From assembly GCA_963799415.1 (NCBI GenBank), contig CAWCXI010000018.1, forward strand, positions 143,561-207,560: 64,000 bases of DNA, written 5' to 3'. Shown in pieces: positions 34,213 to 42,861 of the stretch. Under the pieces are notes generated by a model. That model ran no database searches, was not told where the DNA came from, and saw only the letters and a list, made by a program, of their open reading frames with translations. Numbering within the stretch: position 1 is the first letter of the stretch; each line of letters opens with the position of its first letter. The position numbers and the translations under genes were made by a program. The DNA comes from JAMXLO01 sp963799415 (GTDB taxonomy: Bacteria > Pseudomonadota > Alphaproteobacteria > Acetobacterales > Acetobacteraceae).

Positions 34213-34818
34213 TCAGAGGTACTGTCGGTCGGGAAGCGAGAGCTGGTAGTACTTCCGACCACCAACAGTTACGGCGTCGGTATCCCGTCTGGCCGTTGTC
34301 GTCGCCGCGCCTCCGCCGCAACGCGGCAGGCCGAGGTAGGGGGTGGGATCGACGGGCCTGCCGTCCATTACCATCTCGAAATACAGGTGCGCACCCAGGC
34401 TGACGCCGGTCCTGCCGACAACCCCAAGCTTCTCACCCGCCGCAACCGTGCGCTTTCCTTCAGCAAAGGCCGGCGCGATCATGCCGAAATGGCTGTAGAT
34501 GCCGACGAAGCCGTCATGCTGGACGAGCATCTCCAGGCCACCCGGACCCTTGCGCTGAACGCGGATCACGCTGCCAGGCGCAGCCGCGATGACGGCGGAA
34601 CCCACCGGAGCGGGCAGATCCACACCATAGTGGTAGGAGCCCGCTTCCGGCACGTTCGGCAGAACGCGAGGGCCGAACGGTGATGAGATGCAGGTGGCAT
34701 TGACCGGCGGCACAAGGCTGGTCGCAAGCAGCGACTTTGCCGCCGCGCCGCGCGAGCGAACCGCCACGAGCGCGATCGCCAGTACAATGCATTGCTGCGT
34801 CCTGCGGGCGAACATCAT
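34213..34818 (-). CDS. Secreted M23 (LytM) peptidase-like protein
   Basis: A 201-residue exported protein: signal MMFARRTQQCIVLAIALVAV then a LytM domain with ISSPFGPRVLPNVPEAGSYH and HYGVDLPAP (H-x3-D zinc pair), IYSHFGMI, and VSLGAHLYFEM. Active LytM enzymes have HxH in that last motif (for example HLHFE); here it is HLYFE, so one zinc-ligand His is replaced by Tyr. It may be an enzymatically degenerate murein-hydrolase activator. It overlaps the LLM gene by 4 bp. Confidence 0.85.
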   Translation of the reverse strand: MMFARRTQQCIVLAIALVAVRSRGAAAKSLLATSLVPPVNATCISSPFGPRVLPNVPEAGSYHYGVDLPAPVGSAVIAAAPGSVIRVQRKGPGGLEMLVQHDGFVGIYSHFGMIAPAFAEGKRTVAAGEKLGVVGRTGVSLGAHLYFEMVMDGRPVDPTPYLGLPRCGGGAATTTARRDTDAVTVGGRKYYQLSLPDRQYL

Positions 34819-35894
34819 GGTCTCCCGCTGTGCACAGCCGGCAGCACCTCGGCTTCGAACAGCCGCTTCGCCACGTCGGCCTCGGTCTCGGAAACGCCGC
34901 GCATCGATCCGGACAGCGCCACCTTGTCCAGTCCGAGCGCCGCAAGGCGCTGCAATCGCGAGATGCAGTGCTCAGGAGTGCCGGCGATCGCAAAGCAGTC
35001 GATGAATGCTTCGGTTAAAACGCACGCATGGCGCGAGTCGCCGCGGGTATGCGCCCGCATGTCATACGAACTGCGCAGATCCTCCAGCACGGCGCGATCG
35101 CTGTCCGAGACAGGACCGCTGGCGCTACGGTGCATCACCGAGAAGCGGGCGTGTGTGGTCAGTAAGCCGTGGATCAGATCGCGCGCCGTTGCGACGTCGG
35201 TGTGACGACCGCAATGGACACAGGCGCCGAAGGTTATGCCGTCAGGGTCTAGTCCCGCCTCGCGACGCGTTCTGCGCGCGAGGTCGATCCCCCAGGCGAT
35301 CCGCTCCTCGTCGGCGCCAAGGGCGAACATGACACGGTCGGCGTGACGCGCAGCGATGGCGATGACCCGTTGTCCGCTGGCTGCGACCTCAACCGGCACA
35401 TTTGGCGCGCCTGCGGCAATCCAGTCGATCCGGCTCGCCGGCGGGGCATCGGCAAGCTCCAGTTCGGACATCGGCGGGGCAACGGTGGTGGCAATGTCAA
35501 TGTCGTCGAAGAGCACCGCATCGCCGCGCAGATAAGCCTGCAACTGGCGCACATGGCACTCGAACGGCGCTAGCCGGGATGGCGCGCGTCCGAGATGCGC
35601 CAGCGCCGAGTCGCCGCGGCCGATGCCCAGCACCGCCCGTCCGTCGGACAGCCGTTGGATGCTGGCGATCGAGCAGGCGGTGACCGCGGGGTGGCGGGTC
35701 ACGTTGTTGGTCACGCCGGTGCCGAGACTGAGGCGGGTCGTCGCTGTGGCCGCCATCGCCAGCGCGACGTAGGGATCGCCCGACAGGTTCTGCGAATCAA
35801 CGACCAGCATTCCGTCCCAGCCGGCCGCTTCTCGTTCGCGCGCCGTGCGGGCGGTGGCGCGTGGGGAGGCGACCGTGGTGGTCCAAAGCTGCAT
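34815..35894 (-). CDS. LLM-class flavin-dependent oxidoreductase
   Basis: A 359-residue TIM-barrel oxidoreductase of the luciferase-like monooxygenase superfamily: REAAGWDGMLVVDSQNLSGD, LSLGTGVTNNVTRHPAVTAC and RLSDGRAVLGIGRGDSALAH are typical. Cofactor (FMN or F420) is not clear; alphaproteobacterial members usually use FMNH2. Substrate unknown. The stop overlaps the M23 start (ATGA), so it leads that small operon. The 230 bp upstream (35895-36124) is a divergent promoter region with the substrate-binding protein gene and contains no gene. Confidence 0.9.
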   Translation of the reverse strand: MQLWTTTVASPRATARTAREREAAGWDGMLVVDSQNLSGDPYVALAMAATATTRLSLGTGVTNNVTRHPAVTACSIASIQRLSDGRAVLGIGRGDSALAHLGRAPSRLAPFECHVRQLQAYLRGDAVLFDDIDIATTVAPPMSELELADAPPASRIDWIAAGAPNVPVEVAASGQRVIAIAARHADRVMFALGADEERIAWGIDLARRTRREAGLDPDGITFGACVHCGRHTDVATARDLIHGLLTTHARFSVMHRSASGPVSDSDRAVLEDLRSSYDMRAHTRGDSRHACVLTEAFIDCFAIAGTPEHCISRLQRLAALGLDKVALSGSMRGVSETEADVAKRLFEAEVLPAVHSGRP

Positions 35895-36124
35895 GCGCGG
35901 TCTCTCCGATCCTACCCCTTGGGTAGCCGGAGCCGGCCACGAACGCGAGTCACGCGGAGAGAGCTTCGGTCAGGCGGCGCGCCAGTTTCTGTTGGTATGA
36001 ATGTTGCTGTATCCTTTGTCGCGGCGGATCGCATGACGGCCGCCTTGTAGGTGGCTTCGCGCGGTCCCCGTGTAGTGCAGCCGGCCTGGATACCCAGGGC
36101 CGCGCTAACCCTTGGGAGGCTTCG

Positions 36125-37363
36125 ATGCGCGTTGCCCGACGTTCCGCCCTCGTCCTGCTCGGCTCATCAACATTCGTCGGCCTGGTAAGGGCGGCACGAG
36201 CCAGCGACAAGTTCGTCACCGTCGGCATTAACCTGCCGCTGACCGGCGCCTCGGCTGAGGACGCGACGAACATCCTGCACGGCGCGCAGCTCGCGATCGA
36301 GGAAGCCAATGCCAAGGGTGGCATTGGCGGCTACGAAATACGCGCGCTCGTCCTCGACGACGGCACCGCGACAGCCGGCCAGTACGATCCCGCGCAGTCG
36401 GCGATCAATACGCGCAAGATGATCGTCGACCCCACTGTGGTCGCCGCGGTCGGCCCGATGGCGAGCGGCAGCGGCAAGGCGATGGCGCCGCTGCTCAGCC
36501 AGGGCAACCTCGCGACAGTGACGCCCAGTTCCACCAACCCCGATCTGACCGACCCGAAGTTCGCCGAGATGTACCGGCCGGCCGGCAAGGCGATCTACTT
36601 CCGCACCTGCACCACCGATGCCTTCCAGGGTCCCAACATGGCGAATTTCATGGCGGACCAGCTCAAGGTGAAGTCAGTCTTTGTGGTGGATGACACCGGC
36701 GCCTATGGCGTGGGGCTCGCCGACGCGTTCCAGGCGCACGCCGCCAAGCGCGGGATGCAGGTGATGGGGCGCGACCGCGTCGATCCGCTGATCAGCGACT
36801 ACCGGCCGCTGCTGACCAAAATCAAGAATCTCGGGCCCGAGGCACTGTATTGCGGCTCCAGCGCGCTGGCCGGGGTGAAGCTGGTCAAGCAGAGCTACGA
36901 GATCATGCCCGACATGATCAAAGCGGGCGGCGACGGCCTGCATCAAGCATCGATCCTGTCCGGTGCCGGCTTCCCCGCGGCGCAGGGTTGGTACAGCACA
37001 ATCGCCGCTCCACATATGTTGGATGACGCCAAACTGACCGACTGGGTGGCGAGTTTCGAGAAGCGTTGGAACACTCCGCCATCGGATTACTCGATCACCT
37101 CGTATGATGCTGCACTGGTGATCCTCGGTGCAATCGAGGCCATCGCGAAGTCCGGCACACCGGTCACGCGAGGCTCGGTGCGTGATGCCATCCAGGCCGG
37201 CAAGGTGGACACGTTGCAGGGACCGATCACGTACGACGCCAACGGCGACCTGAGTTCGCGAGTGGTCAGCGTGTTCCAGGTTCGGCAGGATACGGCGCAT
37301 CCGGTCAACGACGTCGTGCACCAGTTCAAGTACGTTGGCGTAGCGCTGGCGGATAACTCCTGA
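36125..37363 (+). CDS. Branched-chain-type ABC transporter substrate-binding protein
   Basis: A 412-residue periplasmic protein with a twin-arginine or Sec signal (MRVARRSALVLLGSSTFVGL, cleavage near ARA-SD), then VGINLPLTGASAEDATNILH, LDDGTATAGQYDPAQSAINT and KSVFVVDDTGAYGVGLADAF. The two lobes of the LivJ/LivK fold are complete. It is a close paralogue of the partial gene at 1-916 (shared GTATAGQYDPAQ, GNLAT-TP-STNPD blocks). No permease or ATPase is adjacent, so it is an orphan binding protein relying on components elsewhere. GGGAGG at 36114-36119 is the likely ribosome site. Confidence 0.94.
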   Translation: MRVARRSALVLLGSSTFVGLVRAARASDKFVTVGINLPLTGASAEDATNILHGAQLAIEEANAKGGIGGYEIRALVLDDGTATAGQYDPAQSAINTRKMIVDPTVVAAVGPMASGSGKAMAPLLSQGNLATVTPSSTNPDLTDPKFAEMYRPAGKAIYFRTCTTDAFQGPNMANFMADQLKVKSVFVVDDTGAYGVGLADAFQAHAAKRGMQVMGRDRVDPLISDYRPLLTKIKNLGPEALYCGSSALAGVKLVKQSYEIMPDMIKAGGDGLHQASILSGAGFPAAQGWYSTIAAPHMLDDAKLTDWVASFEKRWNTPPSDYSITSYDAALVILGAIEAIAKSGTPVTRGSVRDAIQAGKVDTLQGPITYDANGDLSSRVVSVFQVRQDTAHPVNDVVHQFKYVGVALADNS

Positions 37364-37428
37364 ACGCGCCAACTTCGTGTTAGGCCTTGACTTGATTGCG
37401 TCACCACCAACCGCGCAGAGCCCACTCC

Positions 37429-38331
37429 ATGCAGCACCGCATCGGCATCGACCTCGGCGGCACCAAGATCGAAATCATCGTCCTCGATCCGGACGGCAGC
37501 GAGCGCTTTCGCCACCGGATCGACACGCCGCACGGCTACCCGGCGTCGCTGGAAGGCATCGCCGGCCTGGTGCGCGACGCCGAAGCCCGCCTCGGCGTCA
37601 CCGCCACCGTCGGCATCGGCATCCCGGGCGTCATCAGCCCGGTAACCGGCTTGGTGAAGAACGCTAACTCGATCTCCCTGAACGGGCACACGTTCGATCG
37701 TGACATCAGCGCTCTGCTCGACCGCGAGGTGCGGGTGGAGAACGACGCCAACTGCTTCGCGCTCTCGGAGGCGATCGACGGCGCCGGGGCGGGTCATGGC
37801 GTGGTGTTCGGCGTCATCCTCGGCACCGGCTGCGGCGGCGGCGTGGTGGTGGACGGCAAAGTCGATGCGCGGCCGCAACCACGTCACCGGCGAGTGGGGC
37901 CACAACCCGCTGCCCTGGCCGCGCCCCGAGGAGCTTCCCGGGCGCGCAGTGCTGGTGCGGCCACTTCGGCTGTCTGGAGACGTGGGTCGCCGGCACCGTC
38001 GCTGGCGCGCGACTGCGACGGCGACGGTGCGCACGACGCTTCCGGCATTCTCGTCGCGCGCCGCCGCCGGCGAGACGCGGGCGCAGGCGGCGCTCGATCG
38101 CCATGCCGACCGGCTGGCGCCGCGGGCTGGCACACGTGGTCAATCTGCTCGATCCCGACGTGATCGTGCTGGGCGGCGGGCTGTCCAACATGGATCATCT
38201 CTACGAGCGCGCTGCCGCCGCTGGTGACACGCTACGTGTTCAGCGACTTCGTGCAGACGCCGATCGTCCGCAACAAGCATGGCGATTCGTCCGGCGTGCG
38301 CGGCGCGGCGTGGCTGTGGCCGGCCACGTGA
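37429..38331 (+). pseudogene. ROK-family sugar kinase, several frameshifts
   Basis: MQHRIGIDLGGTKIEIIVLD has the ATP-binding GGTK motif; VRVENDANCFALSEAIDGAG carries the catalytic Asp. Frame then slips near 37865 and 37951: pieces NHVTGEWGHNPLPWPRPEEL and CWCGHFGCLETWVAGTVAGA (zinc-binding ROK motif CGxxGCxE) and LAHVVNLLDPDVIVLGGGLS and FSDFVQTPIVRNKHGDSSGV lie in different frames. It is most similar to fructokinase or N-acetylglucosamine kinase. At least three lesions over 450 bp make sequence error plus decay both possible. Confidence 0.85.
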
Positions 38332-38335
38332 GTCC

Positions 38336-39454
38336 GTGCCCGCGTTCTGCCGCGACTGTCTGACCGAAGTCGATGGCAACAGATGCGCGACGTGCAGCAG
38401 CGCCCGCATCGTCAGCCACGCCAAGCTGTTCGACCTGACGATCGCCCACATCGACTGCGACGCCTTCTATGCCAGCGTGGAGAAGCGCGACCGCCCCGAA
38501 CTCGCTGCCAGACCGCTCATCGTCGGTGGTGGGGTGCGCGGTGTGGTGACCGCCGCCTGCTACGTTGCGCGCATCTATGGGGTGCGCAGCGCCATGCCGA
38601 TGTTCAAGGGCCTGAAGGCCTGTCCCGACGCCGTGGTGACCCGGCCTGACTTCGCCAAGTATGTCGCGGTCGGCCGGCAGATCGGTGCCAGGATGGTGAC
38701 GCTGACGCCGCTACTGCAACCGCTGTCGATCGACGAGGCGGTGACTGGACCTCGCCGGCATCGAGTCACTGCATGGCGCTCCCGCCGCGGCCGTGTTGGC
38801 GCGCTTCGCCCGCAAGGTGGAGACTACAGTAGGTGTCACCGTCTCGATTCGGGCTCGCCGCCAACCGATTGCTGGCGAAGATCGCGGCTGGTCGCGACAA
38901 GCCGCGTGGCTTCGCGGTGATCGGCGCCAAGGAGGCCGCGGCGCTGCTCGCGCCCGTGGCGAGGACGTGCGCCGAGGTCGACCCAGCACGAGAGAGCAAG
39001 TCGATCAGCGCGGAAACCACCTTCGATACCGACCTGACGCGCGCCGCCGGCCTTGAACGCCATCTCTGGCGCCTGGCCGAAAAGCTTGCCCGACGACTGA
39101 AGGAGAACGAGCTGTCCACAGGCGGCGTGGTGCTAAAGCTGACGACCACCGATTTCACCATCCGCTGCGCCTGCCGAGCCCCACGGTGCTGCCCGACCGG
39201 CTGTTCGAAGCGGCCAGTACGATCCTGGCGCGCGAAGCGACAGGCACGGCATTTCGCCTCATAGGCATCGGTGCCATTCCGCTGCTGCCGCTCGCGGGAG
39301 CCGATCGCAGCGATCTTGCCGACCTCGAGACGCCGCACCGCGCCGCCACCCATGCGGCAATCGATGCGCTGCGTCAGCGCTTCGGCGAGGCGGCGATCGG
39401 TCGGGGAAGGCGATGGCCGGTTGCCCGCGGGGCCCGCAAGGGGAGGGGGATTAG
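38336..39454 (+). pseudogene. dinB: DNA polymerase IV (DinB), frameshifts and lost HhH segment
   Basis: Y-family lesion-bypass polymerase. GTG 38336 starts VPAFCRDCLTEVDGNRCATC, a short Cys-rich (C-x2-C, C-x2-C) lead typical of Acetobacteraceae-type DinB, then IAHIDCDAFYASVEKRDRPE (metal Asp), YGVRSAMPMFKGLKACPDAV and PLSIDEA. Frame slips after SIDEA (near 38742), after TVSI (near 38848), and around 39165; the C-terminal LPDRLFEAASTILAREATGT is in another frame. The helix-hairpin-helix region expected between EAAALLAP and RGEDVRR is missing (about 50-55 residues). ROK stop is 4 bp upstream. The stop at 39452 overlaps a GC-rich repeat. Confidence 0.85.
39433..39450. repeat. Fragment of the GC-rich dispersed repeat
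   Basis: CCCGCAAGGGGAGGGGGA matches the core of the fabI-aroC inverted repeat exactly. It forms the last codons and stop of the broken dinB reading frame. Confidence 0.5.
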
Positions 39455-39473
39455 GCTCAAACTCCTCCTCCTA

Positions 39474-39944
39474 CTACGCCTCGGGCGGGGCGGCTGCGAT
39501 CGGGATCTCGCGCGCCTCTGGCTGATCACCGGTGCCCGGCGCACGCTCTTCCCCTTCTTCGGTCTCGCTCGCTGGCTGGCTTCCTTCCTCACCATTATAG
39601 GGCCGTCGCGGGGCGGTTTGCTGCTGGCCGTTCTGCTGGTTCTGCTGCGCCGCCTGGTTCATTGCATTCAGGATACGGAAATAATGCTCGGCGTGCTGAA
39701 AATAGCCCTCCGCCATCACTCGGTCGCCGCCGCTGGTCGCATCGCGGCCGAGTTGGAGATACTTTTCGAACAACTGCTGCGACGTTCCGCGGATCCGAAG
39801 GTCGGGGCCGCTGCTGTCGAAAACGTGATTGCGATTGAGCGGGATGTTGCCACCGCCACCTCCGCCATGATGTCGCAGTCCGCTGCCTCCACCCCCGCCG
39901 CCACCGGGTCGATGGCCGCGTCCACGCATGCGTTTCATGTTCAT
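39474..39944 (-). CDS. DUF4167 RNA-binding-like protein
   Basis: A 156-residue protein, MNMKRMRGRGHRPGGGGGGG, with a Gly/Arg-rich basic head, then NIPLNRNHVFDSSGPDLRIR and RGTSQQLFEKYLQLGRDATS, the conserved DUF4167 core, and YFQHAEHYFRILNAMNQAAQ. Its tail is disordered, rich in Q, E and P. DUF4167 is an alphaproteobacterial family of unknown function, suspected to bind nucleic acid. It lies 228 bp after prmC and 20 bp beyond the broken dinB gene (convergent). Confidence 0.9.
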   Translation of the reverse strand: MNMKRMRGRGHRPGGGGGGGSGLRHHGGGGGGNIPLNRNHVFDSSGPDLRIRGTSQQLFEKYLQLGRDATSGGDRVMAEGYFQHAEHYFRILNAMNQAAQQNQQNGQQQTAPRRPYNGEEGSQPASETEEGEERAPGTGDQPEAREIPIAAAPPEA

Positions 39945-40172
39945 ATTGATGCTATCGAGCCTTCTCTGTTGCGGACCGGAAGTTGCAGGGACACACGGGG
40001 AGACCCGCAGACGTCCCGGGGCATGCCCCCTCGGCCTGGCTTCAATCCAACGGCACTGGTTCCGGCGAGTACCCCGACCATAGGGCCTGGGCGCCTGGGG
40101 CGAGCCGCTGTGCGGCTGGCCCTGCCAGGGTGAAAGCTAGTCTGCCTGCCTCAGTCTGCCAAACGGTTTTTT

Positions 40173-41006
40173 TCATGACGTCGCCGGCCGCAGCACGAGG
40201 GCGCGCGGAATGCCCGTCAGGTCTGGCCGCAGATCACTCGCAAGACCGGCCCGCAACGCCAGTTCGGCCGCTGTCTCAGCCTGGCCCGCGCCGAGTTCCA
40301 ACACCGCGACGGAATTCGGGGCCAATAGTCGCGGAAGCGCCGGAAGCAGGCGGCGCCAAGCCGCGAATCCGTCCGCGCCGCCGTCCAGAGCGGAACGCGG
40401 TTCATGGCAGGCCACCTCCGGCATCAGGCTGCCTAGATCCTTGCTGCGGATGTAGGGAGGGTTACACAGGACAAGGTCGAACCAGCCGTCCAGCGCGTCA
40501 GCCCAGTCGCCGCATATGACACTGGCACGATCGGCCAATCCCAGGGATGTGGCGTTTCGCGCGGCAAGCGCGGCGGCTGCGGGTGACCGGTCTACCCCGA
40601 TGCCGAACGCCGCCTGAAACTCCGACAATGCGGCCAGCAGCAGGCATCCGGTGCCGGTGCCCAGGTCCAGGATCTGCTGCGGTGGCGGACGGTGAAGGAA
40701 CACGGCGATGGCCGCCTCGATGAGCGTCTCCGACTCCGGGCGCGGGATCAGAGTGGCGGGCGATACGGCAAACTCCAGGCCCCAGAACTCGCGTCGACCG
40801 ACGATCAGCGCCAGCGGTTCACGTGCCTCTCGCCGGGTGATCAGCAGCGCGAAGCCAACCATGTCCGCCGGCACCCAAGGATCGCGCAACAGCGTCTCTA
40901 CCGTGACCCCATGCGCATGGGCCAGCAGCAGTCGCGCTTCAAGCCTTGGATTGTCGATACCCGCCCGCCGGAGCCTCTTGGCGCCGAGATCGATTGCCTG
41001 CTGAAC
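40173..41006 (-). CDS. prmC: Peptide chain release factor N(5)-glutamine methyltransferase
   Basis: Methylates the GGQ glutamine of release factors. The frame 40889-40173 has motif I ILDLGTGTGCLLLAALSEFQ and the NPPY catalytic motif (DLVLCNPPYIRSKDLGSLMP). TTG 40889 is the first canonical start, but homologous N-terminal residues (QQAIDLGAKRLRRAGIDNPR) run in frame about 39 codons further up to 41006, next to the rpmB stop, with no ATG, GTG or TTG. A base change or frameshift at the natural start, or a CTG/other start, is implied. It shares the rpmB-prmC-DUF4167 order of related genomes. Confidence 0.85.
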   Translation of the reverse strand, partial: VQQAIDLGAKRLRRAGIDNPRLEARLLLAHAHGVTVETLLRDPWVPADMVGFALLITRREAREPLALIVGRREFWGLEFAVSPATLIPRPESETLIEAAIAVFLHRPPPQQILDLGTGTGCLLLAALSEFQAAFGIGVDRSPAAAALAARNATSLGLADRASVICGDWADALDGWFDLVLCNPPYIRSKDLGSLMPEVACHEPRSALDGGADGFAAWRRLLPALPRLLAPNSVAVLELGAGQAETAAELALRAGLASDLRPDLTGIPRALVLRPATS

Positions 41007-41014
41007 CGTGTGGC

Positions 41015-41320
41015 TCAGACGGCTTGGCTGGCTGTCCGCTTCGCCTGTGCGCGGAGCAGACGGCGCTTGAGTGCCTTGGCGTCGACTGTCAGGCGGCGGT
41101 CGGGTGTCCCAAGCAGGTAGGCATCGATCCCACCGTTATGCTCGATTGTGCGGATCGCGCGGGTGGACAGCCGCATCCGGACCGGCAAACCAAGCACGTC
41201 GGACAGCAGCGACGTCTCCTGCAGATTGGGCAGGAACCGGCGGCGCGTCCTGTTGTTGGCGTGGCTGACGTTGTTGCCGGTCAGCACGCCCTTGCCGGTG
41301 ATCTGGCAGCGGCGAGACAT
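41015..41320 (-). CDS. rpmB: 50S ribosomal protein L28
   Basis: From ATG 41320 (MSRRCQITGKGVLTGNNVSH) a 101-residue L28 with NNRTRRRFLPNLQETSLLSD and STRAIRTIEHNGGIDAYLLG, the family core, and a basic tail. Upstream in-frame codons to 41638 are spurious. It lies next to prmC on the same strand. Confidence 0.95.
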   Translation of the reverse strand: MSRRCQITGKGVLTGNNVSHANNRTRRRFLPNLQETSLLSDVLGLPVRMRLSTRAIRTIEHNGGIDAYLLGTPDRRLTVDAKALKRRLLRAQAKRTASQAV

Positions 41321-41495
41321 TGCAGGCGACCCCTGTTCGAAACGGGAGGCGCGGCTTATCGCCAATGGCGGCCACGAGGTCAAGCGGGCCTTTGAGTGCG
41401 GTTCTCTGCCGAGCGTCTGGCTATCACGCCGCCGTTGCCCTATTGTCAACGCAAGCAGAACGATCATTGCTGCGATGCAGTTGACAGAGTATGCG

Positions 41496-41969
41496 ATGAA
41501 AACCACACAGCTTGTGCCGGCCTTGGCAGCCCTGCTTGTCCTGGGTGCGTGTTCCGAGCCCTCGAGTACGCAGACACTGTCCAACCGGGTTACGACCGGG
41601 CTGAACCCTGCACAGGTCTGCAATCGCGGGGCGAACATCGAATACCTCGCGAACGGGACGAGGATCAGATTTCCCGTGTCTTCTCTGTTCGTCAGCGGAC
41701 GAGCGGATCTGACGGGGTGCGGCCACTACGCCGTGGCGAGCGTGACGCAGGCCATGCTGGACCCTCGCATCATGCAGGTGGCCATCGAACCTGAAGCGAA
41801 TGTTCAGGGACAAGAGCCCTATCTGTCGCTGCAACGAACGGACAGGTTGAAGGGCTTGCTCACGAACGTCGGGTTCACCCAGACGCAGCCGCCGGTCGTG
41901 GTGCAACCAGCAGCGACGCCATCACAGGACGTCTTTGGCATCGTCCTCACGGTTCGCCGCAGCGGGTAG
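41496..41969 (+). CDS. Lipoprotein with OmpA-like region
   Basis: ATG 41496 begins MKTTQLVPALAALLVLGACS: a lipoprotein signal with lipobox L-G-A-C (Cys19). The mature 138 residues include FVSGRADLTGCGHYAVASVT and MQVAIEPEANVQGQEPYLSL, an OmpA-like peptidoglycan-binding pattern that is weak and lacks the usual conserved Asp/Arg pair as far as I can see. Probably outer-membrane associated. The 65-residue in-frame extension upstream is unlikely. The 526 bp between this gene and the next two small genes read as one lipoprotein block. Confidence 0.75.
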   Translation: MKTTQLVPALAALLVLGACSEPSSTQTLSNRVTTGLNPAQVCNRGANIEYLANGTRIRFPVSSLFVSGRADLTGCGHYAVASVTQAMLDPRIMQVAIEPEANVQGQEPYLSLQRTDRLKGLLTNVGFTQTQPPVVVQPAATPSQDVFGIVLTVRRSG

Positions 41970-42034
41970 CCAGCTATCGCGCCTGAGCAGGTGAACTATA
42001 TTGGCCCTCGAAGTTTCGCGGGGATCGGGAAAGC

Positions 42035-42421
42035 ATGAGGTTCGCTCCGGCGGCCAGCGTCGCGATAGCGCTCCTCGTGGGCTGTGTTGGCGACACGATG
42101 CGCAGCTATGTGGGGCAGGACATTCGTGCCGTCGAGTTGACCTATGGTCCGCCGATCAATCAGATCGATCTGGGCAACGGAACCCGCGCCTTCCAATGGT
42201 CCAAGGTATCGGTGGATACCACGCCAGTGTCAGCCGTGACCACGACAGACAAGGACAAAAAGGGCCGCAAGACGACTGACACACAGTTCGTCGGTGGCGA
42301 GCAGACGGTCACTCGCTGTCTGTACACCTTTATTGCCGCGAGGAACCCGCAGGCAAACAGTTGGATCGTCACGGGTATTCGCGAACCGTCGCTCGACTGC
42401 GCCATCGGCGGGTTAAGCTGA
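42035..42421 (+). CDS. Small lipoprotein of unknown function
   Basis: MRFAPAASVAIALLVGCVGD has a lipobox (LVGC, Cys17). The 128-residue product then reads TYGPPINQIDLGNGTRAFQW and ends with a C-terminal Cys pair. The GPP-then-DLxNGxxAFQW pattern resembles small outer-membrane lipoproteins that check assembly (SmpA-like) but no family is certain. GGGGAT precedes the ATG weakly. It follows the OmpA-like lipoprotein by 65 bp, same strand. Confidence 0.7.
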   Translation: MRFAPAASVAIALLVGCVGDTMRSYVGQDIRAVELTYGPPINQIDLGNGTRAFQWSKVSVDTTPVSAVTTTDKDKKGRKTTDTQFVGGEQTVTRCLYTFIAARNPQANSWIVTGIREPSLDCAIGGLS

Positions 42422-42494
42422 GGCGGAGTCCAGGCTAAAGTCGTAGTAGCCGCCGGCCTTGAGGCAGCGGCGTGACCTCGGGAGGGTTGTTCGA

Positions 42495-42806
42495 ATGATC
42501 AAGGTGACCGTGTTCTATCCGGCCGGCGAGAACGAGAAATTCGATATGGACTACTACTGCAAGAGCCACATGCCGATGGTTCAGCAGAAACTCGGCGCAG
42601 CCTGCAAAAGCATGGCGGTTGAGCAGGGGTTGGGCGGGGGCGCTCCCGGTGCGCCGCCGACCTATGCCGCGATGGGCCACCTGTATTTCGACTCGGTGGC
42701 GGCGTTCGAGGCTGCATTCGCATCGCACGCGGCAGCGATCATGGCGGACATCCCGAACTACACCAACATCCAGCCGGTAATTCAGATCAGCGAAGTCAAG
42801 ATGTAA
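42495..42806 (+). CDS. EthD-family protein
   Basis: A 103-residue ferredoxin-like alpha/beta barrel: MIKVTVFYPAGENEKFDMDY, CKSHMPMVQQKLGAACKSMA and HLYFDSVAAFEAAFASHAAA. EthD-like proteins assist ethyl tert-butyl ether degradation or act as small dimeric reductases; role here unknown. Good GGAGGG site. It converges with the MFS gene (55 bp). Confidence 0.88.
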   Translation: MIKVTVFYPAGENEKFDMDYYCKSHMPMVQQKLGAACKSMAVEQGLGGGAPGAPPTYAAMGHLYFDSVAAFEAAFASHAAAIMADIPNYTNIQPVIQISEVKM

Positions 42807-42861
42807 ACGGTTCGCACAACGGCGAGCCGCGCCCGGTCATCGGCGCGGCTCCGCGTCGCGA

